Positions 24,801 through 36,831 of a DNA stretch of 64,000 nucleotides are shown here, in pieces. Numbering within the stretch: position 1 is the first letter of the stretch; each line of letters starts with the position of its first letter. A program made the translations under genes and the position numbers. The stretch spans positions 109,184,128-109,248,127 of the forward strand of contig NC_081186.1 in assembly GCF_029867415.1 (NCBI RefSeq), written 5' to 3'. The DNA is from Vicia villosa (lineage: Eukaryota > Streptophyta > Magnoliopsida > Fabales > Fabaceae). Under the pieces are notes generated by a model, which was not told the origin of the DNA, ran no database searches, and saw only the letters and a program-made list of their open reading frames with translations.

Positions 24801-25316
24801 AAGATGGTCATCACTTACAAAGATTGGCATGAAATGCTCCCGTATGCTCTTCATGGTTACCGTACATCAGTACGTACTTCGACTGGAGCAACTCCTTTCT
24901 CCCTTGTATATGGCATGGAGGCAGTCCTACCTATAGAGGTTGAGATCCCATCAATGAGAGTCTTGATGGAAGCAAAATTAACAGAAGCCGAGTGGTGTCA
25001 AAGCAGATTCGATGAATTGAACTTAATCGAAGAAAAGCGCATGACAGCTTTATGCCACGGTCAGCTATATCAACAAAGAATGAAGAAAGCTTTCGACAAA
25101 AAGGTGCGACCTCGCACAATCAAAGAAGGCGACCTTGTACTCAAAAAGATTCAATCTTTTCTCACAGATTCGAGAGGGAAATGGACTCCCAATTACGACG
25201 GCCCCTACATGGTCAAGAGAGCTTTCTCAGGAGGAGCCTTAATACTCACGACTATGGATGGAGAAGAATTCACCCGTCCTGTGAACGTCGACGCAGTCAA
25301 GAAATACTTCGCCTAA
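21851..25316 (+). pseudogene. Ogre RT / RNase H / second RNase H / integrase, interrupted
   Basis: One frame of about 1150 codons, broken by a TAA at 23823-23825. RT: residues about 110-310 counted from the ATG at 21888, catalytic YVDD at 22671. The first RNase H domain follows (about 410-540) and reads LTVLEDSMG at its first catalytic strand. The second, archaeal-like RNase H starts at WGLIFDGA (Asp codon 23604). It keeps NNEAEYE but has Asn (AAT, 23790) where the third acidic residue is expected, then the stop. Its last acidic motif NNLADALA survives downstream. Integrase: the zinc finger has Arg (CGT, 24378) in place of a Cys, and the first core Asp is Asn (AAC, 24474). The second Asp (ITDNGS) and the Glu (NGVVEAANKN) are intact. 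Comparison residues are from memory of the family. Confidence 0.88.
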
Positions 25317-26700
25317 ATAATCAAAAGAACAGCTCGCTAAGTTGAAAACTCGCAAAGAGCGACTTAGGCAAAAAAGAGCGTCTCGATGAATCGAAAACCC
25401 GAAAGGGCGATTCAAGCAAAAGTTAGAGACATAAAAAAATAAATAATCAATCCCGGTAGACTTAAAACCCGAAAGGGGTAGTTTACGCAAAAGTTAGGGA
25501 TATATGGCAAGTAACTGTGTTCAGGACAAACTTGATCATTCAAAAATCCATAGCGGAGTATTCATCAGCAGTAGGTCATCTTCTACGAAGCACGAATACA
25601 GCGCAACTCGGAGTGGAAGGGAAAGATAACGGTCGTCACGTTTCATCGTAGCCCTTTTCCCGAAAAAAAAATTAATTACTAATTTCCAACTTTGTAAATA
25701 CTCCATGGAATCAAGCATTTGGCTGATTACCATTCCATAAATAATAATTTGAGCCTTGTGCTTTTTCTTTGCAAATCTAGTCTTATTCAGTTTCTTGAAC
25801 TGCATTTTAAGTTTAAACAGTCATTTGCTTGAAACAAATGTTTTCATAAAATAAAATGAATTTACTTGCAAAATAGAGGTGAAATTTCTTTCTGAGGATT
25901 ACAAACAATAGGAAGAATGCAAACAGTTGCTCCGAGAACGGTTGAGACTCCGGGAACCAAGATTTCTCCATGAGGTCGCTTTGCGAACATCTCCCAATGA
26001 CGGATCTTCACTTCAATTCATATTACTCATTTCGGACAGCGGACAACTGATAACCAGGTGTTCCCAACAGAGTTCGAACTACAAGAAGAAGACATCTGCT
26101 GATCAACAAGATTCAAGTCGTATCATAGGATTTTACATCCGTGACAATTCTATTCACTTTCACTTTACATTTTATATTTGTCATAATATTCATGCATACA
26201 TAACTGCATAGTCGAGTCAGGCTTTGATCATGTGAGTGCCCGAGTCATTAAAGCATATACTCAAGATTCCCCTGCAAAGTTGTGAAAAGGTTTTCTTCTT
26301 CATGAAGAAGGTTCATACACCCAAATTCCCCAAGCAAGTCAACAAATGGTAATCTCCCTCAAAGAGATAGTTTGTTCACTTTTGGAATTCCCCAACTGAG
26401 AATCTCCTGCAGAGCGACGCTCGACAATCTTCTTCAAATAAGATAGGTTGTTTTGCATTTTGAATTCCTCAGAAGTTCGGTATTTCCCCAGCGGATCAAC
26501 AAATGATCCCCAACGGAGTCAGTGGATGGTAGTCTTCGTCAAGAAGATAGTTCAGATTCCTCAAGCGTAAGTAGGTGAATGGTAGTCTTCTTACCAAAGA
26601 CAGTTCGCCCGCTTTCAAGCAAAGTCATTAGCCCCTCAAAAGAGCGCGGGATCATATGACAATCCTTCAAAAAACGTTAAGTTAAAAGGAGGGATGGTGA
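25317..26700 (+). other. Ogre 3' untranslated region, first part
   Basis: Non-coding. At 25336-25505 three degenerate units of 50-60 bp recur, each with AAAACCCGAAAGGG followed by GCAAAAGTTAG, a motif familiar just after integrase in Tat elements. The rest is unstructured, with several ATTCCCCAAG-type repeats at 26260-26640. Confidence 0.6.
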
Positions 26701-27085
26701 AGTTTCTTTATTTACCATCAAATGGTATCTTACCTCCAAGTGCTGGTAAGAAGTTTGATGAGGAAACAAACCTTTGAAGTTTCTTTATTTACCGTCAAAT
26801 GGTATCTTACCTCCAAGTGCTGGTAAGAAGTTTGATGAGGAAACAAACCTTTGAAGTTTCTTTATTTACCGTCAAATGGTATCTTACCTCCAAGTGCTGG
26901 TAAGAAGTTTGATGAGGAAACAAACCTTTGAAGTTTCTTTATTTACCGTCAAATGGTATCTTACCTCCAAGTGCTGGTAAGAAGTTTGATGAGGAAACAA
27001 ACCTTTTAAGTTTCTTTATTACCGTCAAATGGTGTCTCATCTCCAAGTGCTGATGAGAAGTTTGATGAGGAAACAAATCTTTGGA
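26701..27085 (+). repeat. 77-bp tandem repeat upstream of the 3' LTR
   Basis: Five head-to-tail units starting at 26701, 26778, 26855, 26932 and 27009. The first four have a period of exactly 77 bp and the last is 76 and more diverged. Each holds an inner inverted pair, TATCTTACCTCCAAGTGC with GGTAAGAAG, so each unit can form a hairpin. Ogre elements commonly carry such arrays before the 3' LTR. Confidence 0.95.
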
Positions 27086-27439
27086 GAATTTCTCTTTATC
27101 TGAGATATTGTCTAAAATCACAACTGAGACCAGTTTCGAGGTACAGACATCCGAAACAAGGGGAAGTTGTGCACCTTTTTCTAAGTGTCCACACTTAGTT
27201 AAAGAAGATGGATTGTGCATCCTACATTGCCATCCATTCACCAAAATCCACATGACGTATTCCTACAGGAGTTTGTCTCCTCATTCCCCGCTAAGTACGA
27301 TAACGGGATCAGTTCATGTAAAGATTTTATCAATTACAACATCTCAGGAGCGCCCAAAATTCGGGTATTCTTTGATATTTAAGTCTCTTTCACGCAGGAG
27401 AGATCGAGATATCAATCTCTCTCCCTCCGGATAAAAGAA

Positions 27440-27456
27440 ACTTAAATAGGGGCATC
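27440..27456 (+). promoter_or_regulatory. Ogre polypurine tract
   Basis: ACTTAAATAGGGGCATC lies immediately before the 3' LTR. The purine run AGGGG is short but correctly placed for plus-strand priming. Confidence 0.5.
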
Positions 27457-29942
27457 TGTCATACCCTAAATTTTGACCCCCCTGAGATGACATATCTTCA
27501 GGATTTTCATCAGGTCAAAGCAAGTACCCAGAGCAGTCACTTCTTCATCTGGCATTTAATCAAGGATGTTCAAAGACAAGAAAACTCAGGCAAAGGATCA
27601 ATCAATAGAAGGATTGGTCTCTAACATAATCATAGGACTCAAAAGCTTCACTTTTATATTCACCTATGATTGATTAGACACCCAGTCATCTGAGTACAGG
27701 TTTACTCAGGTCACCAAACTAGGGTTTTTTAGCCTATCAAGGACTAAAATCAGGGATCACCTTTGGGAAACCCTAAAAAGCCCCAGGGGATCATTCAAAG
27801 ACATCAATCATCTTCAAATAGCTCATATAACAAGATCCACTGGACATCACACCTCAATTCAAAGTCTACAGTCATCATTTTCATCTGGTCGACAATTAGG
27901 GTTTTTGACCTAATTCACCAGGATAGTTGACTTTTAATCAGGGCATGGATCCAAAACTCAAGACATGATTCAAGAACCTCTACCACCTCAATATAACCCA
28001 TTTACATCACTCATTTGAGGAGAAGATCTTGATTCTACACAAAAGTCCAAAATCTCACTTTATCTGGAAAAAGTCAACTATATGGGATCACCTTTGACTT
28101 TTAAGATTTTTGGTCAAACCATGACTTTCAAGGATCAATATCATCAATATATGGATATTAAAGTCATTTGACCAAAGAAATTCAAGAAGAATCTTCAAGG
28201 AGCAAAAAGTCGGGAATTAGGGTTTTTGAGGGCATTATGGGAACTCAAAATTTCACCTACACAACTCAAAAAACTTCCAACATGAAAGTTGTAGATCTTG
28301 CAAAATAAAACAACATCTTACAATGGAACTTTTTTCAAAAGATCAATCATTTAGGAGTTTTGGAAATTTTGAAGTTTTAGGTCATAAACACTTAGAAAAT
28401 TTTCTAAGTGTTTTAACCTAGTTTTCTTCCAACTTTGGCCTCATTTTTCACAAATTTGCCAAAGGATTCTGAAGAAACTCCAAACTAATGATTTGAAGTA
28501 GATGTTTAGGGCTTTCCAAATTGTGTTCAACCTTCTCCAAATTCATTTTGAGCTAGGAGTTATGCTTGTTCAAAGTTGGCCTCATGAAGTGAAATTATAG
28601 GTCATGCATCATTTTGGAACTTTGCAATTTTGTGCATATGACCTCAATTATGGATGCTACACGACCCATAACACATCTGAAAACATGCCATGCATTCATT
28701 TTCACCATGCCATGATAATTGAGGAAGATTCCTAAAACAAGAACATGTGATTATGTAATGATTACATTTGAGAATTTATGGCAAATTGATGAATCACCCA
28801 AGGAATCTTCTCACCAACCAATTAGAGCTCACTTTGTATCTGAAATGTTCCCTAAGATCAGATAGAATCAATGGATAGGGAGCTGGCTCGAAAATGCAAT
28901 GATCACACTTGGATATTCTTTGAAATTTCTTCATGGCTAAGAAACCAAATTCACTTCACTAAGCAAGCTCACTCTCTCAATCAGTACTGAATCATTTGCC
29001 TATAAATAGGAGAGCATACCTCAGTAGAAAAACACACCAAAGCAACCATATTCCTTGCTTTCTCTTTCTCTTCTCATGCTTATTGTTTTTCAAAGTTCTT
29101 TGGCAAGAAGAATCGTTTTCTTCAAACCAGAGCTTATCTTTGGAAAGTAAGCATTCTAACATCTCAAGGAGGTTCATTTGAGGTGATCCAAGAACCTGGA
29201 TCACTTCTGTAAGTGGAGGAACGCCATTGTTACTCTCACTTTGGAGCTGTTGCAGTTGGAGGTCCACAGAGCAATTCAGAAGGCTCCAAGCAAGGTTAAG
29301 CATCCAGGCACGTTCCATAGGAGGTAGTGGAGCTATCCAGATGACTGCAGCTCGTCTGTAACTCAAGAATCATCACTCTCCATGTTCACTTGAAGCTCAA
29401 ATCGAGGGAGGTCCATAGAGCAATTAAGGAGAATTGAAGTTACAATAAACATCCAGTTAGCATCACTGAGTCACAAGGAAGCTTTTGGGATCATTCATAC
29501 AAGCCCAGGTGCTCTCTACCATCCTCACGACCTCCATTTTCAGAGGTAAGTTTCTGAACTCCACCTCTTTAATTTAAGCACTCTTTGTGGTAAAGCTCGA
29601 TTCTATCTTGTTCAGCATCATCAGAGGATTGAAAACCCTCTATCATCATTCATTTATTCATCTTGTGCATCATTTAATTTTAAAATTAGGGTTTATATGT
29701 TCTTCGTGTTCATGATGAAATTCGTTAGTTACACTTAGAATAAATGAATTTTGAGCCCATGATCATGTTCCTTGTCCAAAAACGAGTGAGATTGATGTTT
29801 ACATCATGCCATTTAGTTGAGAAACCAGAGAGTTAGGAATTTGAAAATCTGAAGCTCGAGGAAGAAGATGAACATGGCGCGCGTAAAATTTGAATTTCCT
29901 GGCTTATCTGAAAATATAATATATTGAGTGTATATAGTTAAC

Positions 29943-30021
29943 AAGCTGCGCGCGCAGCTCAGTTGGTTAAGTTTTGAAATGTGATCATGAAGGGCGTGGG
30001 TTCGAACCTCTCTAGGGCCAA
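29943..30021 (+). other. tRNA-like segment in the 3' LTR
   Basis: Same A box (29952-29971) and perfect B box (29999-30008) as in the 5' LTR. Only an A/G difference just upstream separates the copies. Confidence 0.7.
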
Positions 30022-31520
30022 ACCAATTTTTTTTAGCACCCATTTTCATTCCTTTTTTATACAAACTTCACACAATTAATAAACCTATCAAATTAAATCA
30101 TTTTCACTTCATTTTTCACACACTTGTTATTTAATATACCTATTTTGTGAATAATAAAAAAAATCATAAAAATATTATTTATTTTATGTATTTTAATTAG
30201 GTTTAAAATAGTATGTTTTAAATGTTTTCTTAAATACTTTAAAATATATATTTTCATTTTGTTTTAACCTAATTACTTTGTGAATAATTTTATGATAAAA
30301 CCCTAATTATTTAGGTCTTAATTAGGTATAGATTTTATCTTTACCTTAATTAAGTTGACTTTCGTCAATTTGCAAAACTGTTTTCAATCTCCGATCAAAC
30401 AGACGATTAAGATTTTCAAACAACAAAACCTTATATCATTTCAATCATTTTCAACTGTTTCTCATAACAGTGAATCATTTTCAAGTGGGCCTCTAATAGA
30501 GTGTAAGTCCCAACACCTTCTTCTCTTCTTAGCTTGTTTTCAAAACTGTATTTTCAAAATCTCCTTTCTGTTTTCAAAACATTCTTCTGGTATTTGAAGG
30601 GCATTATTCCCGGTGAAACTTTTCAGATACCTATGTGACCTTTGTCCATCTTCACTTCTTCTGTTTTCAAAAAAACCATTAATTGTTTATCATATATATT
30701 CAACTGTTATCCATCAATTACTGTTGAGGCTCTGTACATACCTCTTCAAAGGCCTCCACTCCATCCAGGTTAGGCTTTACAAGCTTTCAATTTACAGTCT
30801 TTATTTTAAATTATTGTCAAATATAGAACTGTTTATATATATATTAGAACTACGTTTGAGTATAAACCCTAGGACAGTTAAACTATATATATATTATAGG
30901 AATATGACCTAGGGATGAGAATGTCTTCCCGGTGAAGGCTCTTTCCTAATTAGAGATCTGTAGTTCAAACCCCCAAGATGAATTATTCCTGGTGAAACAT
31001 CTTGGCAAAAACCTTAGAATCCAAAAAAATAGGGCACATCCACCCAAAGAGGAATTATTCCCGGTGAAACCTCTTACCCATTTGCTTAAAGCCAAAATAA
31101 GTTCAAAACTACATAGCTTTCTCTTGTGCTATAACAAGGACCCTCGATGACCCTCGATTAGCCTCCTCTTGGGCTTTGTACAAGGACCCACAGGCTTCTT
31201 AAAAGCATTTCCAGCTTCCTCTTGAGCTTGTATACAAGGACCCACCAGGTTTCTTATAAATATAGGAACAGGTCTTTAGTCACCTTTTAACATACCTTGG
31301 TGAGTTTCTTCCAATTTAAACCAGACTTTAAACAAGCTAAGATTGTCTCAATTTTACATTGAGTACACCTTTTGGAATGAGAGACATGGACAGTCTCTGT
31401 CACCCTTATCCTCATCAATCTTCCTTAGCAGAGTTTAGGATCCATGTTTGCTTATCCTCAGTCAGTGTCAGCCTTCATCTTGGGCTTTAAACAAGAAGTC
31501 TCATTAGATAATCTTTCTGC

Positions 31521-32585
31521 CATTCATCTTAACAAAAACCCCTGGAAAGGGTTAGCCTCCAAATCATTCTTTCATCTTAACAAAAACCCCTGGAAAGGGT
31601 TAGCCTCCAAATCATTCTTTCATCTTAACAAAAACCCCTGGAAAGGGTTAGCCTCCAAAATCACATCTTCAAAAACCAAAGATTCATTCTCTTAGGAGAT
31701 AATTTCCCCAAAAAAGAGTCAAAATCCCTGGAAAGGGTTAGCCTCCAAACATTCCTTCATTTTTAACAAAAACCCCTGGAAAGGGTTAGCCTCCACAACA
31801 CATTCTTTCATTTTAACAAAAACCCCTGGAAAGGGTTAGCCTCCAAAATCATTTCTTCAAAAAAAACAAAGATTCATTTCTCTTAGGAGATAATTTCCCC
31901 AAAAGAGTCAAAACCCCTGGAAAGGGTCAGCCTCCAAAAACATGACAAAAATCAGTCTTTTAACAGACAATTCTACCAGCTGAGTCAAAATCCCTGGAAA
32001 GGGTTAGCTTCCAAAAAAAATCAGTCTTTTAAATAATAAATCCTTCAATAGAGTCAAAAATCCAACAAAAACAGTTAGCCTCAACCTTGGGCTTCATACA
32101 AGGCACCAAAAACAATAAAACTCCCTGTTAATATTCAGCCTCAACCTTGGGCATTGTACAAGGCAGATAATAGAGTCTCCCCTAGTAAGTCCTTCATTGT
32201 TCAGTAGCCACAACCTTGGGCTTCGTACAAGGCAGATAAAACCATATTTCATGTGTCAAAGATTCCTAACATCTAGGATCTTTTCCCATAGAGTCATCCA
32301 TACTCAGTTTATTTAAGAGTCCGCCACAACCTTGGGCTTTGTACAAGGCAGAAAATGATGTTTCCCTAGCTAGAGTCAGCCTCAATTCTGGGCTTTGTAC
32401 AGAACACCAAATAAAATCCATCCAAATAAACACTCCCCAAGAAGAGTCATCCTCAATTTTGGGCTTTGTACAGAACATAAAAATCCTTGTAAGTTAATCC
32501 CCAGTGGAGTTTTCTCCCAGAGTCAATAAACAATCAATCAATTAAAAAGCCTCAAGCTTGGGCCTCATACAAGCCAGTTAAAAAT
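31521..32585 (+). repeat. Minisatellites A and B in the 3' LTR
   Basis: Counterpart of 12800-13860. The unit number appears unchanged, with a handful of point differences. Confidence 0.88.
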
Positions 32586-33526
32586 CAAATCTTTTATACA
32601 GTAGATAGACATAGCTTATCTCTATAGAGAGATCTTTCTTCTATCTCACCACATTCAAACAAACAAACATTACATTTCATTTCATTTTAATCAAGTCTCC
32701 CATTTAGGATTTTGAAAGGCATGAGCTGGCAGTAAAACCCAGACATGTGGTAACTTTCCCTAATTTGGATGAGCATTTTTTCTTTCATTTAAGAGGCATT
32801 TGACTGATATACTTGCACATACACAAGTAAGGTCCCCCTCTTGAATGAAATGAATTCAGTTATTCTGTCACTCTTTTAAATGTTTGTGGTGGAATAGTAG
32901 AAATACCTCTCTATAAAGATGACTTCATGTCTCTTTACTGTAAACAGAGATTAAATTCAAGCTTCAACCTTGAGCTTCAAGCAAGGAACCCAAAAATAAT
33001 TAATAATTAATTAGTTCCCCGAACTACATTAAGCTCTGACTTCCATTAGGGATATGTAGGCATGAGGTTCACAAGGAATCTCAGCGAGCTAATAAAATAC
33101 CAAAAATAGTCAGTCTGTCTGTCTGTCTTTCTTTTATTCAATTCAATTCCTTCTCCTAACACAAAGGAGAAACTTTCCCAATAATCATTAGCAGCACAAA
33201 CACATTTAGACACAGAGAAGGTTCCTGTAGAGTACTACAGATATGTAGGGTGTTTAAACACTTCCCTATGTATAACCGACCTCCCGGACTCCAGAATTTC
33301 TAGTCTAGGTGTAAATCCCCACACTTAGCAAACTCTTAGGGTTTAGTTGAGATCTTTTTTTCCCTTTCCTACTCGTAGGACAAATAAGAAAGTTCGTGTG
33401 ATATCGTAGGAAGAACTGAAACAAAATTCATCCCACCACGGGCGCATTCTCCTTCCAAATTTCGCGTGAAGGGTCTAGCGTGCCGTCCTCCCAAGTGAAA
33501 CGGGGAGGTAAAAAAACGACACCACA

Positions 33527-34327
33527 ACTGGGTAAGGGCTTCTTATCCCGACCTCCTTAAATTTTATGTTAGTTTACTCTGTCAAAATCCTCTCTTGCGA
33601 TGTGTTCAAAGGAGTGTAGGAGTCAAATTTAGAACGAGGCATTCGCTCATGTTCTTTTCTATATTTCTTGTAATCTTTCTCCAACATTTAACTAAATCCA
33701 GGATTCCTTAGTCCCCTGTTGTCTCCATCAACCAACAAATTAAACTCACAGTTAACATAAGGTTGCGCCCTACTCAATAGGTCTTTCAGGTTATGGACCT
33801 TCTTACACCCTAGAATTTCTCAGAAAGTACTATTTGCCCTAAGTTATTTTTCAAAGATCCAACACTTTCATATGATCCTCTAACAGTCACTGCTACTTTG
33901 GTGAAGCAGTTAATGCATGCACATAGGGATATCTACCGTCCTGTATGCGAAAGGTCAATTTGTTCTTCTTCCTTGATTGAGTGGGGAATCCTCATTCCTT
34001 TCTCTTCTTTTTAGTTGACGGATTTTTGATGGAGTTAGGTTGCCCTCCCTCCTTTAGGATCGCTATAAGAAGTGTGAAGCTTCTATCGTCAATGGTCTGA
34101 GGATTTTTCAACTTTTTTGAGGTCCTTTCTTGGCTCGATGACCTTCTTTGAAGGGCTCTAAGGTCTGTCAATGATTGCACGGGATTGGGTGGTGAAGGAA
34201 TAGAAGAAATGGCTGTTGAGATATGAGATTTTGTCATTTATGGAGGCAGAGGAAGATTTTCTACTGGTTCAACGACTAGGGAAGCTTATTGTTGAGAAGT
34301 GAAATGAGTGTATTTCGATGGTGCCAT
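33527..34327 (-). pseudogene. N-terminal half of the antisense gag cut by the Ogre
   Basis: The minus strand from an ATG at 34327 (MAPSKY) reads a degenerate gag with several stops, including a longer open stretch at 34237-33992 rich in Ser, Pro and basic residues. Near the junction it contains PLNTSQERIL, a conserved pre-knuckle gag motif of the Tat lineage. Its frame continues, after leaving out the Ogre and one target copy, into the zinc-knuckle piece at 8735-8550. This shows that the Ogre landed inside an older gypsy element lying in the opposite direction. Confidence 0.65.
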
Positions 34328-34484
34328 TTCTTAGTAAATCTGGGGAGAAGAAATTGACAGCAGAATTTGATGAGATCAACTTTGAAATGGATATTTAGGC
34401 TTCAATTGAAGGAAATCTAGATCTAATTGGATCTAAGATCGGTGGAACATAGTAATTGTAGGAATTAAAGGTCAATCCCGACTC

Positions 34485-34896
34485 ACAATGTTGATGTTCC
34501 GTTCTGGAATGAAACAATGATCAATGGGATTGAATGGATGCAATGTTGTGGTGGTCCAAGGTTCCTGCGATGCACACTAGATCAAGCGAAGTCGATTTTA
34601 ACAGTCTAATATATATAAGCACAACCACGTGCCATAACATGTATTATCTATTTTTCATTCTTACTAGTTAGTATGTTATTACCTCACTAACATGGGTGTT
34701 AGAGTGTTAACTTTACAAGTCTATCTTGCTGGGCTGTAAAAAAATTCATGCCACCGTACCAAAATGAATTTATCCCTTCACCTTACTAACCTATCGTTAC
34801 GTGACCAGAACAAATTGTTTCCTTATAAAGTTTATGCTAGTTTAGATTTGAAAATTTTTTTAATGCAAATTTTAATTTTTTTTTTCAAATTCATAT

Positions 34897-34930
<34 letters not shown>

Positions 34931-35380
34931 TTTTGGATCGAAGTCAAGTAACTCGACAATTATAGCTTCTTGGTTCTACAGAAATTGAGTATATTGTCGA
35001 AGTCTGTTAACATGTTGATGTCGAAGTGTGTATGTTGTAGTCGAATTGTGTTCTAGCATGCAGTAGTCGATAATACTAGGTTTGTTAGCATGTAGAATTG
35101 GACCTATTTGTTTAGCCCAATTGTTTAAGATAGAATAACCGAAGTTAGCTTAGTAGTCTATAAATAGACTAGTTCTCTCAAGTTGTTGAAAGAAGTTGAT
35201 TATTGTTATTCACATGTAATCAGTAAACCCTAATAGATAAAGTGAATAGAAAAACCGTTACAACCAATCCTAATATTTCTTCTTCCTTCTCTCTCTTTCG
35301 TGAAACCTAATAGGATTTCTTGTGTTTTTTCAAGAAACTCAATCTTTTTCATAGTTATAATTTTTTCTTGACGACGCTCT

Positions 35381-35434
<54 letters not shown>

Positions 35435-35820
35435 TTCTTTCATTTTTTTTAATAATTTTTTTTTACCAAATTTAGAAATGAAACGAGGATCTGAGATAAT
35501 GGTGGATCAAAACTTCGGTGCGGTGGAGAGGAGGCTGACCAATAAGGTTAGCACTCAAATGCTTAAGTCAGTATGTGAGGAAAATGAGTGAATTGCAACT
35601 TAATACCTAAATTGGGGTCTTCTCTATAAATAGTAGAGAGAGAATAACAAACTTGCTATTTGTCATATGTAGATCGTAGAGAATCGTTGGATGCACTTGA
35701 AGTTTTGATTCTTTGTGGTCATGAGTAGGATAGTTCCCGTGTGTTGAAAAAATTATGGAAGGATTATAGCCCCTTCAGAGTTGTCGGTCGAGATCGATGT
35801 GGTTGGGCCAAAACACTTGG
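34485..35820. repeat. LTR-like debris with microsatellites
   Basis: Two blocks (34488-34565 and 35474-35590) resemble 1170-1300. A (TA)n(GA)n microsatellite lies at 34898-34931 and a (TA)n run at 35383-35432. TATA-like TCTATAAATAG is at 35631. Between them, 34630-35380 has no identifiable gene. The arrangement fits the LTR of the antisense gypsy element, itself interrupted by later insertions, but this is inference. Confidence 0.4.
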
Positions 35821-35878
35821 CATTAACAAAAAAATTAATCACCAGTGTAAATGAATATCAACAAATATTTTAAAAATA

Positions 35879-35956
<78 letters not shown>

Positions 35957-36011
35957 TTTAAAATATTTGTTGATATTCATTTACACTGGTGATTAATTTT
36001 TATGTTAATGC
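35818..36011. mobile_element. Foldback element with an (AT)n core (MITE-like)
   Basis: Two arms of about 60 bp are almost perfect reverse complements: the left arm starts GGCATTAACA and the right arm ends GTTAATGCTA. They surround a core of about 70 bp of alternating AT. I see one mismatch near the outer ends. No clear target duplication could be set because the flanks are AT-rich. Confidence 0.75.
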
Positions 36012-36831
36012 TAAAAAAAATTTGTTAGTTCTACTCATTATTTTATTAAAATCATTCTCTTATATTAGAGAGTTTTTATTTTATAGATAACTCCACACAA
36101 AATAAGGAGTACCATTGATCCTCCTCTATTATTTCATTTTTAAAAGAAAATAAATGTTTTCTTTTTCTTGATAATTTAAGTGAAGATGTAATGTCTAAGT
36201 TCTTGATAATCATGTGTATTAACTTATTGTTATTTTGGAAGCTCAGCCGACTCCTTAACAATATTGTCAAATAGATAGTAACCAAGAAAAATCAAAACTT
36301 TTTCGACAAAACCTTTAGTTATTTTGATAAAGATTTTACAAATTTTTGTACCCAAGATTTGAAATTTTAGAAATGTTTCTTCCTTTCTTAGTAAACAAGT
36401 TTAACCGCTTTCCTTTTGTTGAAGTAAAGACAAGACCTAAAGTGACAACTAGTAGTATCCTTCCCTTGGGCTCTATTAAAGCATAGCACTTTATGATAGT
36501 TAGAAGCAACTAGCTAGTTAGTGCTTCTTTTAATGTGTTATTTTGATGCGCGAAACCCTATGCATAAGAACTTATATTTGATTATATGCTCAATAAACTC
36601 AAGTGATGCAAACTTGGTTGAAAATTGTAAGTAAATCCAAGATCCAAATATCATGTAATAAAGATGAGAGGAGAAAAATTATTTTCTTAAAAAAATACAG
36701 TTTCTGTTACACATATATAAGCAGTCAAATGCAAGACTTCCTACTAATTTTAGAGTCATCACTCAAAATGTAAAAATATTACACACATTAATATACTATA
36801 TTATTACACACAAATCAATAGAACTATAGCT
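36012..36831. other. Intergenic, includes the NHL gene 3' flank
   Basis: AT-rich, with a minus-strand open stretch (36285-36076) of low-complexity composition and no recognisable domain. The last 100 bases are likely the 3' UTR of the gene ending at 36832. Confidence 0.4.

Larger units (their letters stand above)
8736..33526 (+). mobile_element. Complete Ogre-type Ty3/gypsy LTR retrotransposon
   Basis: Two near-identical LTRs (8736-14802 and 27457-33526) enclose ORF1, gag, protease, an intron, RT/RNase H with a second RNase H, and integrase. The 5-bp direct repeat ACTGG lies immediately outside both ends (8731-8735 and 33527-33531). Both LTRs begin TGTCATACCC and end CCACA. Total length is 24,791 bp. 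LTRs of 6 kb, ORF1 before gag, an intron between protease and RT, and a long repeat-bearing 3' leader are the known hallmarks of Ogre elements (Tat lineage) in legumes. A hand comparison gave roughly 33 substitutions plus a few small indels between the LTRs, about 0.5 percent, so the insertion is young. The coding region carries several disabling changes. Confidence 0.96.
27457..33526 (+). repeat. Ogre 3' LTR
   Basis: 6070 bp, offset 18,721 bp from the 5' LTR. It carries the same parts: a TATA box at 29001, a tRNA-like segment at 29943-30021, and minisatellites at about 31521-32585. It ends CCACA and is followed by the target duplication ACTGG at 33527-33531. Confidence 0.97.

Noticed and set aside
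23877..25316. Integrase as a separate gene with its own start
   Set aside because: The apparent start is a TTG inside the RNase H domain. The frame is continuous with RT and is only split by the TAA at 23823.
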